This document shows, piece by piece, positions 27,043 to 35,602 of a DNA stretch of 64,000 nucleotides. Under the pieces are notes generated by a model. It searched no databases and was not told the origin of the DNA. It saw nothing but the letters and a program-made list of their open reading frames with translations. The translations under genes and the position numbers were made by a program. Origin of the DNA: Mycolicibacterium lacusdiani. GTDB lineage: Bacteria; Actinomycetota; Actinomycetes; Mycobacteriales; Mycobacteriaceae. Location of the stretch: contig NZ_JAKCFC010000003.1 of the NCBI RefSeq assembly GCF_021916785.1, positions 682,001 through 746,000 on the forward strand. Direction: 5' to 3'. Each line of letters opens with the position of its first letter. Position 1 is the stretch's first letter.

Positions 27043-28080
27043 TCAGCCTGCGGAGATGCTCTTGCCCGCGCTGTGCAGGTCGTTGCATGCCTCGACGACG
27101 CGCTCGGACATGCCGGCCTCGGCCTTCTTGAGGTAGCTGCGGGGGTCGTAGACCTTCTTGTTGCCGACCTCGCCGTCGATCTTCAGCACGCCGTCGTAGT
27201 TCGAGAACATGTGCGCGGCGATGGGCTTGGTGAACGCGTACTGGGTGTCGGTGTCGACGTTCATCTTCACGACGCCGTAGTTCAGCGAGTCCTCGATCTC
27301 CGACTTCAGCGAGCCGGAGCCGCCGTGGAAGACGAAGTCGAAGGGCTTGCTGCCGGGCGCCAGGCCGAGCTTGGCCGTCGCGACCTTCTGGCCCTGGTCG
27401 AGCACCTCGGGACGCAGCTTCACGTTGCCGGGCTTGTAGACGCCGTGCACGTTGCCGAACGTCGCGGCGAGCAGGTACTTGCCGTGCTCGCCGTGGCCCA
27501 GCGCGTCGATGGTCTTCTCGAAGTCCTCGGGCGTGGTGTAGAGCTTGTCGTTGATTTCGGCCTCGACGCCGTCCTCTTCGCCGCCGACCACGCCGATCTC
27601 GATCTCCAGAATGATCTTGGCCTCGGCCGCGAGCTTCAGCAGCTCCTTGGCGATCTCGAGGTTCTCGTCGATCGGGACTGCCGAGCCATCCCACATGTGC
27701 GACTGGAACAGCGGGTTCTGGCCGTTCTTGACGCGCTCGGCCGAGATGGCCAGAAGCGGCCGGACGTAGGAGTCCAGCTTGTCCTTCGGGCAGTGGTCGG
27801 TGTGCAGTGCCACCGAGATCGGGTACTTGGCGGCGACGACGTGCGCGAACTCGGCGAGCGCGACGGCGCCGGTGACCATGTCCTTGACACCGAGGCCCGA
27901 GCCGAATTCCGCACCGCCGGTGGAGAATTGGATGATCCCGTCACTGCCTGCGTCGGCGAAGCCCTTGATGGCGGCGTTGATGGACTCCGAGCCGACGCAG
28001 TTGATGGCCGGGAACGCGTAGGAGTTCTCCTTGGCTCGACCGAGCATCTCGGCGTAGACCTCGGGCGTGGCGATGGGCAT
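27043..28080 (-). CDS. fba: class II fructose-bisphosphate aldolase
   Basis: Cleaves fructose 1,6-bisphosphate in glycolysis and runs the reverse step in gluconeogenesis, using Zn2+. 345 residues, one more than Rv0363c. Zinc and substrate motifs are visible: ALHTDHCPKDK, EIEIGVVGGEEDGV, VHGVYKPGNVKL, GGSGS and MNVDTDTQYAF. AGGAGGAG lies nine bases before the ATG. Upstream minus-strand sequence carries GATACT, a possible -10. Confidence 0.97.
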   Translation of the reverse strand: MPIATPEVYAEMLGRAKENSYAFPAINCVGSESINAAIKGFADAGSDGIIQFSTGGAEFGSGLGVKDMVTGAVALAEFAHVVAAKYPISVALHTDHCPKDKLDSYVRPLLAISAERVKNGQNPLFQSHMWDGSAVPIDENLEIAKELLKLAAEAKIILEIEIGVVGGEEDGVEAEINDKLYTTPEDFEKTIDALGHGEHGKYLLAATFGNVHGVYKPGNVKLRPEVLDQGQKVATAKLGLAPGSKPFDFVFHGGSGSLKSEIEDSLNYGVVKMNVDTDTQYAFTKPIAAHMFSNYDGVLKIDGEVGNKKVYDPRSYLKKAEAGMSERVVEACNDLHSAGKSISAG

Positions 28081-28166
28081 GGCGTTGCTCCTCCTGGCGT
28101 TTCCGGCTCTTCAGACGTGTCAGAGCCAGTATCGCAAGAAGCTCGTCGCAGCGGCAGGCGGATGCG

Positions 28167-28559
28167 TCAGCGTGCCATCTGGGCGGCGACCGCCCGCACG
28201 TCCAGCAGCGACGACACCGCGACGATCCGCCCGTCCCGGAACTCGTAGAAGGCGTGTTCGGCGAACGTGATCGTCTCGCCCGTCGGCTCGAAACCCAGGA
28301 AGGTCCGTTCCGGCCTGCACCGGAACAGCAACCGGCAGGCCACGACGTCGCCCTCGGCGACCACGCGGTCCGCGACGAACCGAAGATCCGGGATCGTCCG
28401 CACGTCGTCCTCCAGCATGGCCCGGTATCCGCTCAACCCCAGCGGCCGGTCGTTGTGGGTCACGTCGTCGGCGACGAACTCCCCCAGGTCGTCCCACCTG
28501 CGCTCGTTCAGGCACTCGAGGTAGCGGTGGTATACGGCGGTCAACATCTCCTGGGGCAT
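28167..28559 (-). CDS. SnoaL-like / ester cyclase fold protein
   Basis: 130 residues of NTF2-like fold: FVADDVTHNDRPLGLSGYRAMLEDD near the N-terminus, a central VADRVVAEGDVVACRLLF and the end strand FYEFRDGRIVAV. These are typical of SnoaL-like polyketide cyclase/isomerase relatives, most with no known substrate. ATG 28559 starts the domain. It is divergent from the HD-domain gene across an 81-bp region with a 16-bp palindrome. Confidence 0.8.
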   Translation of the reverse strand: MPQEMLTAVYHRYLECLNERRWDDLGEFVADDVTHNDRPLGLSGYRAMLEDDVRTIPDLRFVADRVVAEGDVVACRLLFRCRPERTFLGFEPTGETITFAEHAFYEFRDGRIVAVSSLLDVRAVAAQMAR

Positions 28560-28588
28560 GACGTCCAGTGTCCAGATCCCGACGTACC

Positions 28589-28604
28589 GTGGCCATATGG
28601 CCAC
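28589..28604. promoter_or_regulatory. perfect 16-bp palindrome between snoaL-like and HD genes
   Basis: GTGGCCATATGGCCAC is fully self-complementary. It lies 29 bp from the SnoaL-like ATG (28559) and 36 bp from the HD gene ATG (28641), central to the divergent promoter region. Near-repeats CAGTGTCCAGA (28566 on) and CACTGTCCGGA (28602 on) flank it. No regulator is encoded beside it. Confidence 0.5.
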
Positions 28605-28640
28605 TGTCCGGACCGTGGCGTCTTCGACACGCTGGTTTCC

Positions 28641-29150
28641 ATGACGAACCAGACCCGCGACACGATGGCGGCCGATGCAGCCGCCTGGGACCTCCCCGAC
28701 TCCGACATCTGCTCGGCGGCAATGGCATTGACGCACGACGTCTCACCCGCGTTCCTCACCAACCACTGCGTCCGCAGCTACCTCTTCGGACGCGAACTCG
28801 CGGCGGCCAGGGGGCTACGGGGCAGTGCCGACTTCGACGACGAGGCACTGTTCCTGGCGTGCCTCCTGCACGACCTCGGCCTCACCGACTACGCCGACGG
28901 GTTCCAGAAGGGCGTACTCGCAGCCGGTTTCGCCGACCGGGTACACGCCAGCTGGCCACGCCACGATCTCGGTTTCGCCATCGCCCATTCGATTGCCGTT
29001 GGCACGCGCGCCAATCCGCTCAGGGCTCCACCCTTCTCGTTCCCCGCGCACCTGCACGAGGCGATCAACGGATCCTCCATCGCCTTCCTCGACGTCGTGG
29101 CCGACAACGGTTGGGGCGATCGGCCGCTGGCGAACACGACCATCCGATGA
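28641..29150 (+). CDS. HD-domain hydrolase
   Basis: 169 residues. The HD core has His42 (LTNHCVRSYLFG) and His77-Asp78 (LLHDLGLT), as in the cyanamide hydratase-like branch of HD proteins. The distal Asp ligand is not obvious, because residues 95-130 do not follow the family pattern I know; the C-terminal AFLDVVADNGWGDRPLANT does. A phosphohydrolase or nitrile-type hydratase role is possible. Start ATG 28641; its stop overlaps the DJ-1 gene start (ATGA). Confidence 0.75.
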   Translation: MTNQTRDTMAADAAAWDLPDSDICSAAMALTHDVSPAFLTNHCVRSYLFGRELAAARGLRGSADFDDEALFLACLLHDLGLTDYADGFQKGVLAAGFADRVHASWPRHDLGFAIAHSIAVGTRANPLRAPPFSFPAHLHEAINGSSIAFLDVVADNGWGDRPLANTTIR

Positions 29151-29812
29151 CACCGATGCACGCGCAGATCGTGTTGTTCGACGGGTTCGACCCGCTGGAC
29201 GTCGTCGCCCCCTTCGAAGTGCTCGTCGCCGGTAGCGACGCCGTCGGCGGCGAACTCGAGGTCGAACTGGTGTCGGCGGAGGGTCCCCGCGCGGTGGTCA
29301 GCGGCTCCCGCGGCCTGACGTTGCAGGCCGGCGCCCGCCTCGATCCGACCAAACCCGGCTACGTCATCGTGCCCGGCGCCGCGGGTCCGGTCGAGGGCGA
29401 TCCCGACGAGGGCGTCGAGACCATCCCCGTGCTGCTCGCCCGCTTCGGCGAGACCGAGGCGGTGCGGCTCATCCGCCGTGCGTTCGAGGCCCCGGACGTC
29501 ACGGTCGCCACGGTCTGCGGCGGGTCGCTGGCCTTGGCGATGGCCGGCCTGCTGGAGGGCAGGAACGCCAACACCCACTACCTCGGCGTCGACGTGCTGG
29601 AGGCCACCGGCGCAATCCCGGTGCGGGCCAGGGTCGTCGACGACGGCGACCTCGTCACCTCGGGCGGCGTGACATCGGGCCTCGACCTGGCACTGCACCT
29701 GCTCGACCGCAGCTATGGCCCACGCGTCGCGATCGCCGTCGAGGAACTGTTCGCCTACGAGCGGCGCGGCACGGTGTGGACGAACACCGGCCGGGAACCG
29801 AAGCCGACGTGA
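29147..29812 (+). CDS. DJ-1/PfpI family protein
   Basis: 221 residues. The class I glutamine amidotransferase-like fold begins QIVLFDGFDPLDVVAPFEVL; the nucleophile elbow is VATVCGGSLALA with its Cys, and THYLGVDVLEATG and VTSGGVTSGLDLALHL follow. This matches the isonitrile hydratase / ThiJ-like branch without a C-terminal AraC domain. It overlaps the HD gene (ATGA) and the next small gene (GTGA), a tightly coupled three-gene operon. Confidence 0.87.
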   Translation: MTPMHAQIVLFDGFDPLDVVAPFEVLVAGSDAVGGELEVELVSAEGPRAVVSGSRGLTLQAGARLDPTKPGYVIVPGAAGPVEGDPDEGVETIPVLLARFGETEAVRLIRRAFEAPDVTVATVCGGSLALAMAGLLEGRNANTHYLGVDVLEATGAIPVRARVVDDGDLVTSGGVTSGLDLALHLLDRSYGPRVAIAVEELFAYERRGTVWTNTGREPKPT

Positions 29813-30126
29813 CGGCCGGTGTCGTCGGCGAGTGGGACGTCGCCATCAAGACGCCCGTGGGTTCGCTGCACGTCGTGTACGACTTCGTCGAGCGCGACGG
29901 CCTCGTGACGGGCACCGCGACGGGCAAGGGTGAGACGGTGCCCCTGACCGACGTCGTCGTCGAGGGCGGGCGGGTCCGTTGGCGGCAGACGGTGACCAAG
30001 CCCATGCGCCTGAAACTGGAGTTCGACGTGGAGGTGGACGGCGACCGGCTCACCGGGCACTCCCGCGCCGGGCGCCTGCCGCGGTCGGTGGTCGCCGGGG
30101 TGCGCCGGGGCCCGACTAGACCGTGA
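29809..30126 (+). CDS. small beta-rich hypothetical protein
   Basis: 105 residues from GTG 29809, almost entirely predicted beta strands: GEWDVAIKTPVGSLHVVYDF, GTATGKGETVPLTDVVVEGG, then FDVEVDGDRLTGHSRAG. The pattern suggests a small beta barrel. No named family recognised. It is the third gene of the HD-DJ-1 operon. The end overlaps the convergent alcohol dehydrogenase gene by 11 bp. Confidence 0.72.
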   Translation: MTAGVVGEWDVAIKTPVGSLHVVYDFVERDGLVTGTATGKGETVPLTDVVVEGGRVRWRQTVTKPMRLKLEFDVEVDGDRLTGHSRAGRLPRSVVAGVRRGPTRP

Positions 30127-31129
30127 GCACCATGCGGTAGCGCGCCCGACCGGAGTCCATCGCCGCGTACGCCTCGGCGGCTTCGGCCAGCGGCCGCTCC
30201 TCGATCATCGCCCGCACGCCGGTCTGGACGGCGAAGTGCATGGTCTCCTCGACGTCGCGCGAGGTGCCCGAGGGGTGGCCGGTGACCGACAGGCCCGAGT
30301 TGATCAGGTCCAGTGGGCTGATGGGCAGGTTGTCGGGTGTGACGCCGATGATGACGAGTTCGCCCTCGGGCCCCAGGCCGCCGATCGTCGCCGCCATCGC
30401 CTCGGAGTTGGCGGCGGTCGCCAGCACCACCGCGGCGCCGCCGAGCTTCTGCAGTTCGGCCGACACGTCGGTGGCATTGCTGTCGACGTAGTGGTGTGCG
30501 CCGAGGTCCTTCGCGTCCTGCGCCTTGCCCTCGCCGCGCGCGATCGCGACGGTCTCGAAGCCCATCGCGCGGGCGAACTGCACGCCCAGATGGCCGAGCC
30601 CACCCACGCCGAGCACGGCGACCAGGTCACCGGCCTTGGCTCGGGTGTTCCGCAATCCGTTGAACGTCGTCACGCCTGCGCAGCCCATCGGCGCGGCCTC
30701 GACGAACGAGAGCCCCTCTGGAATCCGGGCCAGCGCCGTCGCGGGCACGGTCGTCGACTCGGCGTACCCGCCCGGGTAGTGCCAGCTCGGCACCTGCATG
30801 CGCTCGCACTGCATGAACTTGCCCTTGCGACAGGGCATGCAGCGGTTGCAGTTTCCGCCGAACCACCCGACGGCGACCCGGTCGCCGACCGCGAAGTCCT
30901 CGACGCCGTCGCCAACCTCGGCGACCGTGCCCGCGATCTCGTGCCCAAGGGTGACCGGCCACGACAGCCCGGGGAAGCCTCCGTTGACGAAGGCGTGGTC
31001 GGTGCCGCACACCCCGCACGCCGACACCGCGATCCGCACGTGATCGCGCGGCGGCGAGGCGGTCTCGACGTCGGCGAGCGTCAGCGCTGCGCCTGCTGAG
31101 GGGACGTGAACGGCTTTGTGCGTCGGCAT
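30116..31129 (-). CDS. zinc-dependent alcohol dehydrogenase (MDR)
   Basis: 337 residues. Catalytic zinc ligands lie in CGVCGTDH and TLGHEIAG; the structural zinc cluster is CNRCMPCRKGKFMQC. The Rossmann motif is VLGVGGLGHLGVQFA. No acidic residue closes beta2 (VAIARGEGK), which suggests NADP(H) preference, an inference. Resembles the AdhA-type alcohol/aldehyde reductases of mycobacteria. It is a single gene convergent with the HD-DJ-1 operon. Confidence 0.88.
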   Translation of the reverse strand: MPTHKAVHVPSAGAALTLADVETASPPRDHVRIAVSACGVCGTDHAFVNGGFPGLSWPVTLGHEIAGTVAEVGDGVEDFAVGDRVAVGWFGGNCNRCMPCRKGKFMQCERMQVPSWHYPGGYAESTTVPATALARIPEGLSFVEAAPMGCAGVTTFNGLRNTRAKAGDLVAVLGVGGLGHLGVQFARAMGFETVAIARGEGKAQDAKDLGAHHYVDSNATDVSAELQKLGGAAVVLATAANSEAMAATIGGLGPEGELVIIGVTPDNLPISPLDLINSGLSVTGHPSGTSRDVEETMHFAVQTGVRAMIEERPLAEAAEAYAAMDSGRARYRMVLTV

Positions 31130-31164
31130 GAACCGAGCCTAGGAGAAACAAGGGGGTGGCGGGG

Positions 31165-31689
31165 TCACGACGGGATGAGAGGCGTGATCTTGGCGACGAG
31201 GTCGTTGGCCGCGGCGACGGACTGGTCGGGGCTCATGGACACCGGTGCCGCCACCTGGACCGAGTTGTAGCGGTTCCCGGCGGCGAACTCGACCGCGCCG
31301 GCCACTAGCCGCGTGCCGTTCGGTCCTGGCGTGCTCTCCACCTCCGGGAACCCCGGCTCGCCCAACGGCGGCAGTGTGTCGTCCGATGCGGTGCCCGGCG
31401 CGCCTATGTCGACGGTCACCGACTCGTAGGTGTCAGGGTTCTCCCACGTACAGGCCGACCGCCCACCGGCACCGCTGGGCACCCCGTCGACGGTGACGCC
31501 GATCAGCGCCCCCACTTCCTCGTTCGAGACCAACCCGCAGGCGTCGACCGCGGAGTCCTCGGCCTGGCCGCCGTCGGCCGATGCGGGCGCCGGACTGGCG
31601 GTGCCCGACTGCGGCGCAGACTCCGACGAGCCGCATCCGGCTCCCGCGATGAGTGCGACGGTGACGAGCAGGGTGGTGACGGCGTTCAT
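31165..31689 (-). CDS. DUF3558-like lipoprotein
   Basis: 174 residues. The signal peptide TLLVTVALIAGAGC ends in a lipobox Cys, followed by a Ser/Pro/Ala linker. The mature domain has two conserved-type Cys (VDACGLVSNEEV and SACTWENPD) as in actinobacterial DUF3558 lipoproteins. It would be anchored on the outer face of the membrane. Function unknown. It is divergent from the DedA gene. Confidence 0.8.
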   Translation of the reverse strand: MNAVTTLLVTVALIAGAGCGSSESAPQSGTASPAPASADGGQAEDSAVDACGLVSNEEVGALIGVTVDGVPSGAGGRSACTWENPDTYESVTVDIGAPGTASDDTLPPLGEPGFPEVESTPGPNGTRLVAGAVEFAAGNRYNSVQVAAPVSMSPDQSVAAANDLVAKITPLIPS

Positions 31690-31795
31690 GGTGACGACGC
31701 TATGGTCATCTCCAGCCCGTTGAATCGGGTGTTTCCCTATGTCGCGCGCTGCGCGTTTCGGGTCTCCTCATCAGCCGCCGGTATCTTGGTCTGCC

Positions 31796-32494
31796 ATGAC
31801 CACCACCACGCTGGCGTTGATGCCGGACTACATGGATCCGCTCAACCTCATCGGGTACTTCGGCGCGTGGGCGCTGGTCGGCATCCTGGTCGTGGTCTTC
31901 GTCGAATCCGGCGTGCTGTTCCCGATCCTGCCCGGCGACTCGCTGCTGTTCGTGGCGGGTATGCTGGCCGCCGGACACGCCGCCCAGGGCGCGGCCGCGA
32001 ACACCAACTTCCAGCTGTGGCAGTTGCTGGTGTTCATCCCGCTGGCCGCGATCGCGGGCGGCCAGGTCGGCTATTGGATCGGCCGCAGCATCGGAACGTC
32101 GATGTTCAAGCCCAACGCCCGCTTCCTCAAGCAGAAGTACCTCGACGAGGCGCACCTGTTCTTCGAGCAGCGCGGCCCGTTCGCCATCGTCCTGGCCCGA
32201 TTCGTCCCGATCGTGCGGACCCTGGCGCCCATCACTGCAGGCGCCGCGCGGATGAACTACGGCGCGTTCGCGTTCTGGAACATCCTCGGCGCGGTGATCT
32301 GGGGCGTCGGGCTCGTGCTGCTCGGCTTCTGGCTGGGCAGCTTCGAGATCGTGCAGAAGCTGCTCGAGCCGATCTTCATCGGGATCGTGCTGCTCTCGGT
32401 GCTCCCGATCTTCATCGAGTGGTTCAAGCGTCGCCGCGAGGCCCGCCGCAAGGGCGCGCTGCCCGGCGAGCCCGCCCCCGGCGAGGCCTTCTAG
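31796..32494 (+). CDS. DedA-family membrane protein (Rv0364-like)
   Basis: 232 residues. DedA/VTT signatures: VVVFVESGVLFPILPGDSLL, GYWIGRSIG and ARFVPIVRTLAPITAGAARM, with a re-entrant loop and about four transmembrane helices, then a basic tail. The family acts as phospholipid or undecaprenyl-phosphate flippases/transporters. ATG 31796 is preceded by TATCTT eight bases upstream, suggesting a leaderless message. It shares the CTAG stop with the LLM gene. Confidence 0.92.
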   Translation: MTTTTLALMPDYMDPLNLIGYFGAWALVGILVVVFVESGVLFPILPGDSLLFVAGMLAAGHAAQGAAANTNFQLWQLLVFIPLAAIAGGQVGYWIGRSIGTSMFKPNARFLKQKYLDEAHLFFEQRGPFAIVLARFVPIVRTLAPITAGAARMNYGAFAFWNILGAVIWGVGLVLLGFWLGSFEIVQKLLEPIFIGIVLLSVLPIFIEWFKRRREARRKGALPGEPAPGEAF

Positions 32495-33411
32495 ACCAGG
32501 TCCAGCTCGGAGGCCAGCTCCCGCAGCGCGGGCCGCGGATCCATCATCGGGTTGTCGCCGAGGACCTGCAGCACCACGTGGTCGGCGCCGGCGTCGAGGT
32601 GCGCCTTCACCGACGCGGCCGCGGCGGGCACCGAGCCCATCCCGACGATCGCCTTCGCGAGCCTGTCGGAGCCGCCGTGCACCAGATCGGACTCGTCGAA
32701 GCCCTGCCGCAGCCACGAGTTTCGGTAGTTGGGCAGGCCGCTGTAGACGTTGAGGTGCTGGTGCGCCCACTGCAGCTGCTCCTCGGGCGACCCGCCGACG
32801 GTGACGGCCTGCTCGGAGACGACCCACTTGTCCGGGCCGAGGATGTCGCGGGTGACGCGCGTCTGCTCGGGCAGCACCAGGTAGGGGTGTGCGCCATCGG
32901 CGTGCGTGCCGGACAACTCGATCATCTTCGGCCCGAGCGCGGCCAGCAGCCGCACCGGTCGACCGGAGCCGGGCTCGATCACCTCGGGGACCGCCGCCAT
33001 CTTCTCGAGGTAGTCACGCATCGTGGCCAACGGCTTGGCGTACGTCTTGCCCATGCCGTGCTCGACGAGCGGGGCGTGGCTGACGCCGAGGCCGAGCATG
33101 AACCTCCGCGGGAACAGCGAGGTGATCGTGCGGGCACCGGTCTCGGCCGCCGACGGGATGCGCACGTGGATGTTGGCGATGCCGGTGCCGACCACCAGTC
33201 GCTCGGTGGAACTGAGGAAGGCCAGCGACTGGGTCAGGCACTCCTTGCCGGTGACCTCGGGGATGAACAACGAACCGAAGCCCAGCGATTCGATCTCCTG
33301 GGCCACCTCGATGGCGTCGGGCATCGCCCAGGTCTCGCTGGCCCACCACACGCCGATGCGGCTGGGGAAGTCGACGGGCGGACGAAGCGAACTGCTCGGT
33401 GAGTCGGTCAC
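32491..33411 (-). CDS. F420-dependent LLM-class oxidoreductase
   Basis: 306 residues. RIGVWWASETW at the start, LFIPEVTG, VVGTGIANIHVRIP and FMLGLGVSHAP place it in the F420-binding branch of the luciferase-like family (MSMEG_4141-like). GTG 33411 is chosen; GTG 33429 in frame is the alternative. It is 42 bp downstream of the DapB-like gene on the same strand and likely belongs to the Rieske operon controlled by TetR. It would transfer hydride from F420H2 to an unknown substrate. Confidence 0.82.
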   Translation of the reverse strand: MTDSPSSSLRPPVDFPSRIGVWWASETWAMPDAIEVAQEIESLGFGSLFIPEVTGKECLTQSLAFLSSTERLVVGTGIANIHVRIPSAAETGARTITSLFPRRFMLGLGVSHAPLVEHGMGKTYAKPLATMRDYLEKMAAVPEVIEPGSGRPVRLLAALGPKMIELSGTHADGAHPYLVLPEQTRVTRDILGPDKWVVSEQAVTVGGSPEEQLQWAHQHLNVYSGLPNYRNSWLRQGFDESDLVHGGSDRLAKAIVGMGSVPAAAASVKAHLDAGADHVVLQVLGDNPMMDPRPALRELASELDLV

Positions 33412-33453
33412 CCCCACGATGCTAGGCACCCCGCCGCGGCGGCCGGGCAGCGG

Positions 33454-34536
33454 CTACGTGACGAAGCGTCCCGCGAATCCGCGCAGGGGGAGGTCGGCGC
33501 TGGTGAGCAGTCCGGGTGGCGCAGCCACCACCGAGGCGAGCGCGTTGAGGGCGGGCAGGCCGGTCACCGTCATGCCGATCGAGGCGAAGTTCGCCGGATC
33601 CGACAGGTCCACACCGGGTTTCGGGAAGATCATGTGCTTGTTGTAGATGCACGGGTCACCCTTGATCTGCGTGATGTAGCAGCCCTTGATGTCCCAGCTG
33701 GGGTCCGTGTGCGGGGTCATCTGCCACTCGAGGTGGGTCTCGACGCGCGGCACGCCGTCGACCATGCCCTGGTACTTCAGGTAGTTGCCGCCCAGCGATC
33801 CCTTCGGCAGCTGGTACCAACCGAGGTCGACGTCCTTCGTGCACGCGCCGAGTTCGTAGCTGAACTTCACCTCGTCGAGTTCGAGGCCGAAGCAGTCGGC
33901 CATCATCAGCACGCTGTCGGCGAAGACTCGGGTGTACTTCTCGAGCTTGCCCGGGATCTCGGGGTCGTCGACGGGTTGGCCGTAGCCGACCTCGATCCAC
34001 GTGTCCCTGCTGTGGTGACACGACACGTCGACGGACTCGATGGTCGTGACGTTCTCGATCTCGGCGACGTCGGCCGAGCAGACCACGCCGAGGATTTGGT
34101 TGACGCCCGGGTTCATGCCGGTGCCGTAGAACGTCGACCTGCCCTTCTCGCACGCCTCGCGCAGCAGCTGGCTGACCGGCTTGCCCGATGGGTGCGGGTG
34201 ATTCGCGTCGCGGTGCCAGCCGGTGATCCAGTCGGCGGTGGTGACGACGTTGATCCCGGCTTCGAGCACCTGCACGTAGAGGTCCTCGTCGGGGAACACA
34301 CCGTGGAAGGTCAGCACGTCGGGTTTGGCGGCGATGATCTCCTCGACGGTGCCGGTGGCGCGCACGCCCAGCGGCTCGACGCCGACGATCTCACCAGCGT
34401 CGCGCCCGACCTTCTCCGGTGTGTAGCAATGCAATCCGACGAGTTCGATGTCGCTGCGGTGCCGGATGCGCTTGATCATCTCGGAGCCGACGTTGCCCGT
34501 CGCCACCTGGAAGACGCGAACTGGTTTCGTGGTCAC
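33454..34536 (-). CDS. DapB-like NAD(P)-binding oxidoreductase
   Basis: 360 residues. The N-terminal Rossmann fold has QVATGNVGSEMIK, and the domain resembles dihydrodipicolinate reductase and 2,4-diaminopentanoate dehydrogenase-like proteins (often named NAD(P)H-dependent amine dehydrogenase family). The middle domain contains SVDVSCHHSRDTWIEVGYGQ. It is not a biosynthetic DapB: it is about 100 residues longer and has no clear HHxxK motif. It lies 6 bp downstream of the Rieske oxygenase gene, so they should act in one pathway. Confidence 0.78.
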   Translation of the reverse strand: MTTKPVRVFQVATGNVGSEMIKRIRHRSDIELVGLHCYTPEKVGRDAGEIVGVEPLGVRATGTVEEIIAAKPDVLTFHGVFPDEDLYVQVLEAGINVVTTADWITGWHRDANHPHPSGKPVSQLLREACEKGRSTFYGTGMNPGVNQILGVVCSADVAEIENVTTIESVDVSCHHSRDTWIEVGYGQPVDDPEIPGKLEKYTRVFADSVLMMADCFGLELDEVKFSYELGACTKDVDLGWYQLPKGSLGGNYLKYQGMVDGVPRVETHLEWQMTPHTDPSWDIKGCYITQIKGDPCIYNKHMIFPKPGVDLSDPANFASIGMTVTGLPALNALASVVAAPPGLLTSADLPLRGFAGRFVT

Positions 34537-34542
34537 TGGCGG

Positions 34543-35565
34543 TCAGCCCTTCTGATCGGTGGCTAGGTCCGCGGCGTTGCCGCCGCGGCCGTCGGGATAG
34601 AACTGCATGGCCCACTTGCGAATTGCGGTGAAGCCCTCGTATTCCGACGTGGAGAGCGCTGGCGGATCCGAATAGCGCTGGTGGCTCCAGATGTGAACGT
34701 CCTGGGCGAACTGCCGGATGACCTCGTTGCCGAAGTCGACGGCCTTCGCCTCGTGTCGGGGACTGCTCTTGCCGGGCGTCCGCCCGATGTACACCATGAA
34801 CCGGACGTCGGAGGTGCGGTCGTCGACCGGGGTGATCGCCGAGATGGTGCGGTTGTCGACCATCCCCCAGCTCTTGGTGACCGCGATGCCGAGCCCGCCG
34901 TTGATCGCCTCGACGCCGCTGCGCACGTCGTCGATGCTCTGGTCCTCGTCGCCCTCGAAGGTGATCGTGAAGTCGACGCGAGACACGGGTTCGGCGAAGT
35001 CGTGGCGCGTGAACACCGGCACGATCGGCGTTTCGTGCACGTACTTGAAGTGCGCGAAGTCGACGCCGTTCTCGAGCACGTACTGCGGATGCATCTCCAG
35101 CGCTTCGCGATACAGGCGCTGCTGCGGGTAGTAGTCGGCGGCACTGCTGCCGTCGGCGAAGCTGGCGAACACGTCGGGTGCGTCGAAGAACGGCTCGCGG
35201 CCCTCGACGTCGTGCCAGACGTAGATGGCCTCGTTGCGCTCGGCGACCGGGTAGGTGCGCATCCGGCGTCCGCGGTTGGGCCTTGGCTCGTAGGGGATGC
35301 AGACGTTGCGGCCCTCGTCGTTCCACTGCCAGCCGTGGAAGGGGCACTGAATGACCTCGCCGACGACGTGGCCGCCGAACCCGAGGTGCGCACCGAGGTG
35401 TTCGCAGTAGGCGTTCATGACGGTGACCCGGCCGGACTCCGACCGCCACGCCACCATCTCGGTGTCGAAGTACTTCATCGCGTGGACGGCGCCGACCTCG
35501 ACCTGATCCGACCACGCGACCTGGAACCAGCCGGTCGGCTTCATCGAGAGCGGCGGTTTGGCCAT
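34543..35565 (-). CDS. Rieske non-heme iron oxygenase, alpha subunit
   Basis: 340 residues from ATG 35565 (GTG 35580 is in frame upstream but lies inside the palindrome). The Rieske [2Fe-2S] ligands are Cys54/His56 and Cys74/His77 (CEH then CPFH). The mononuclear iron site is NGVDFAHFKYVH with Asp169, His172 and His177. KshA-like ring hydroxylases have this architecture, and no beta subunit or reductase is encoded nearby. The substrate is unknown; steroid-like or aromatic compounds are likely by family. Confidence 0.87.
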   Translation of the reverse strand: MAKPPLSMKPTGWFQVAWSDQVEVGAVHAMKYFDTEMVAWRSESGRVTVMNAYCEHLGAHLGFGGHVVGEVIQCPFHGWQWNDEGRNVCIPYEPRPNRGRRMRTYPVAERNEAIYVWHDVEGREPFFDAPDVFASFADGSSAADYYPQQRLYREALEMHPQYVLENGVDFAHFKYVHETPIVPVFTRHDFAEPVSRVDFTITFEGDEDQSIDDVRSGVEAINGGLGIAVTKSWGMVDNRTISAITPVDDRTSDVRFMVYIGRTPGKSSPRHEAKAVDFGNEVIRQFAQDVHIWSHQRYSDPPALSTSEYEGFTAIRKWAMQFYPDGRGGNAADLATDQKG

Positions 35566-35573
35566 GTCGACAA

Positions 35574-35597
35574 GAATCACAGAGCCCTCTATGATTC
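35574..35597. promoter_or_regulatory. 24-bp near-perfect palindrome, TetR operator candidate
   Basis: Outer arms GAATCA and TGATTC and inner arms AGAG and CTCT pair; 10 of 12 base pairs match. It fills the gap between the divergent Rieske (ATG 35565) and TetR (GTG 35603) genes. It overlaps TATGAT (35590-35595), a consensus -10 seven bases before the TetR GTG, and abuts TTGACG on the minus strand (35597-35602), a -35 candidate for the Rieske gene. One bound repressor would silence both directions. Confidence 0.65.
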
Positions 35598-35602
35598 GTC
35601 AA

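Noticed and set aside
35591..35602. ATG 35591 as the TetR start
   Set aside because: The codon is inside both the -10 box TATGAT and the palindrome; the GTG at 35603 fits a leaderless start.
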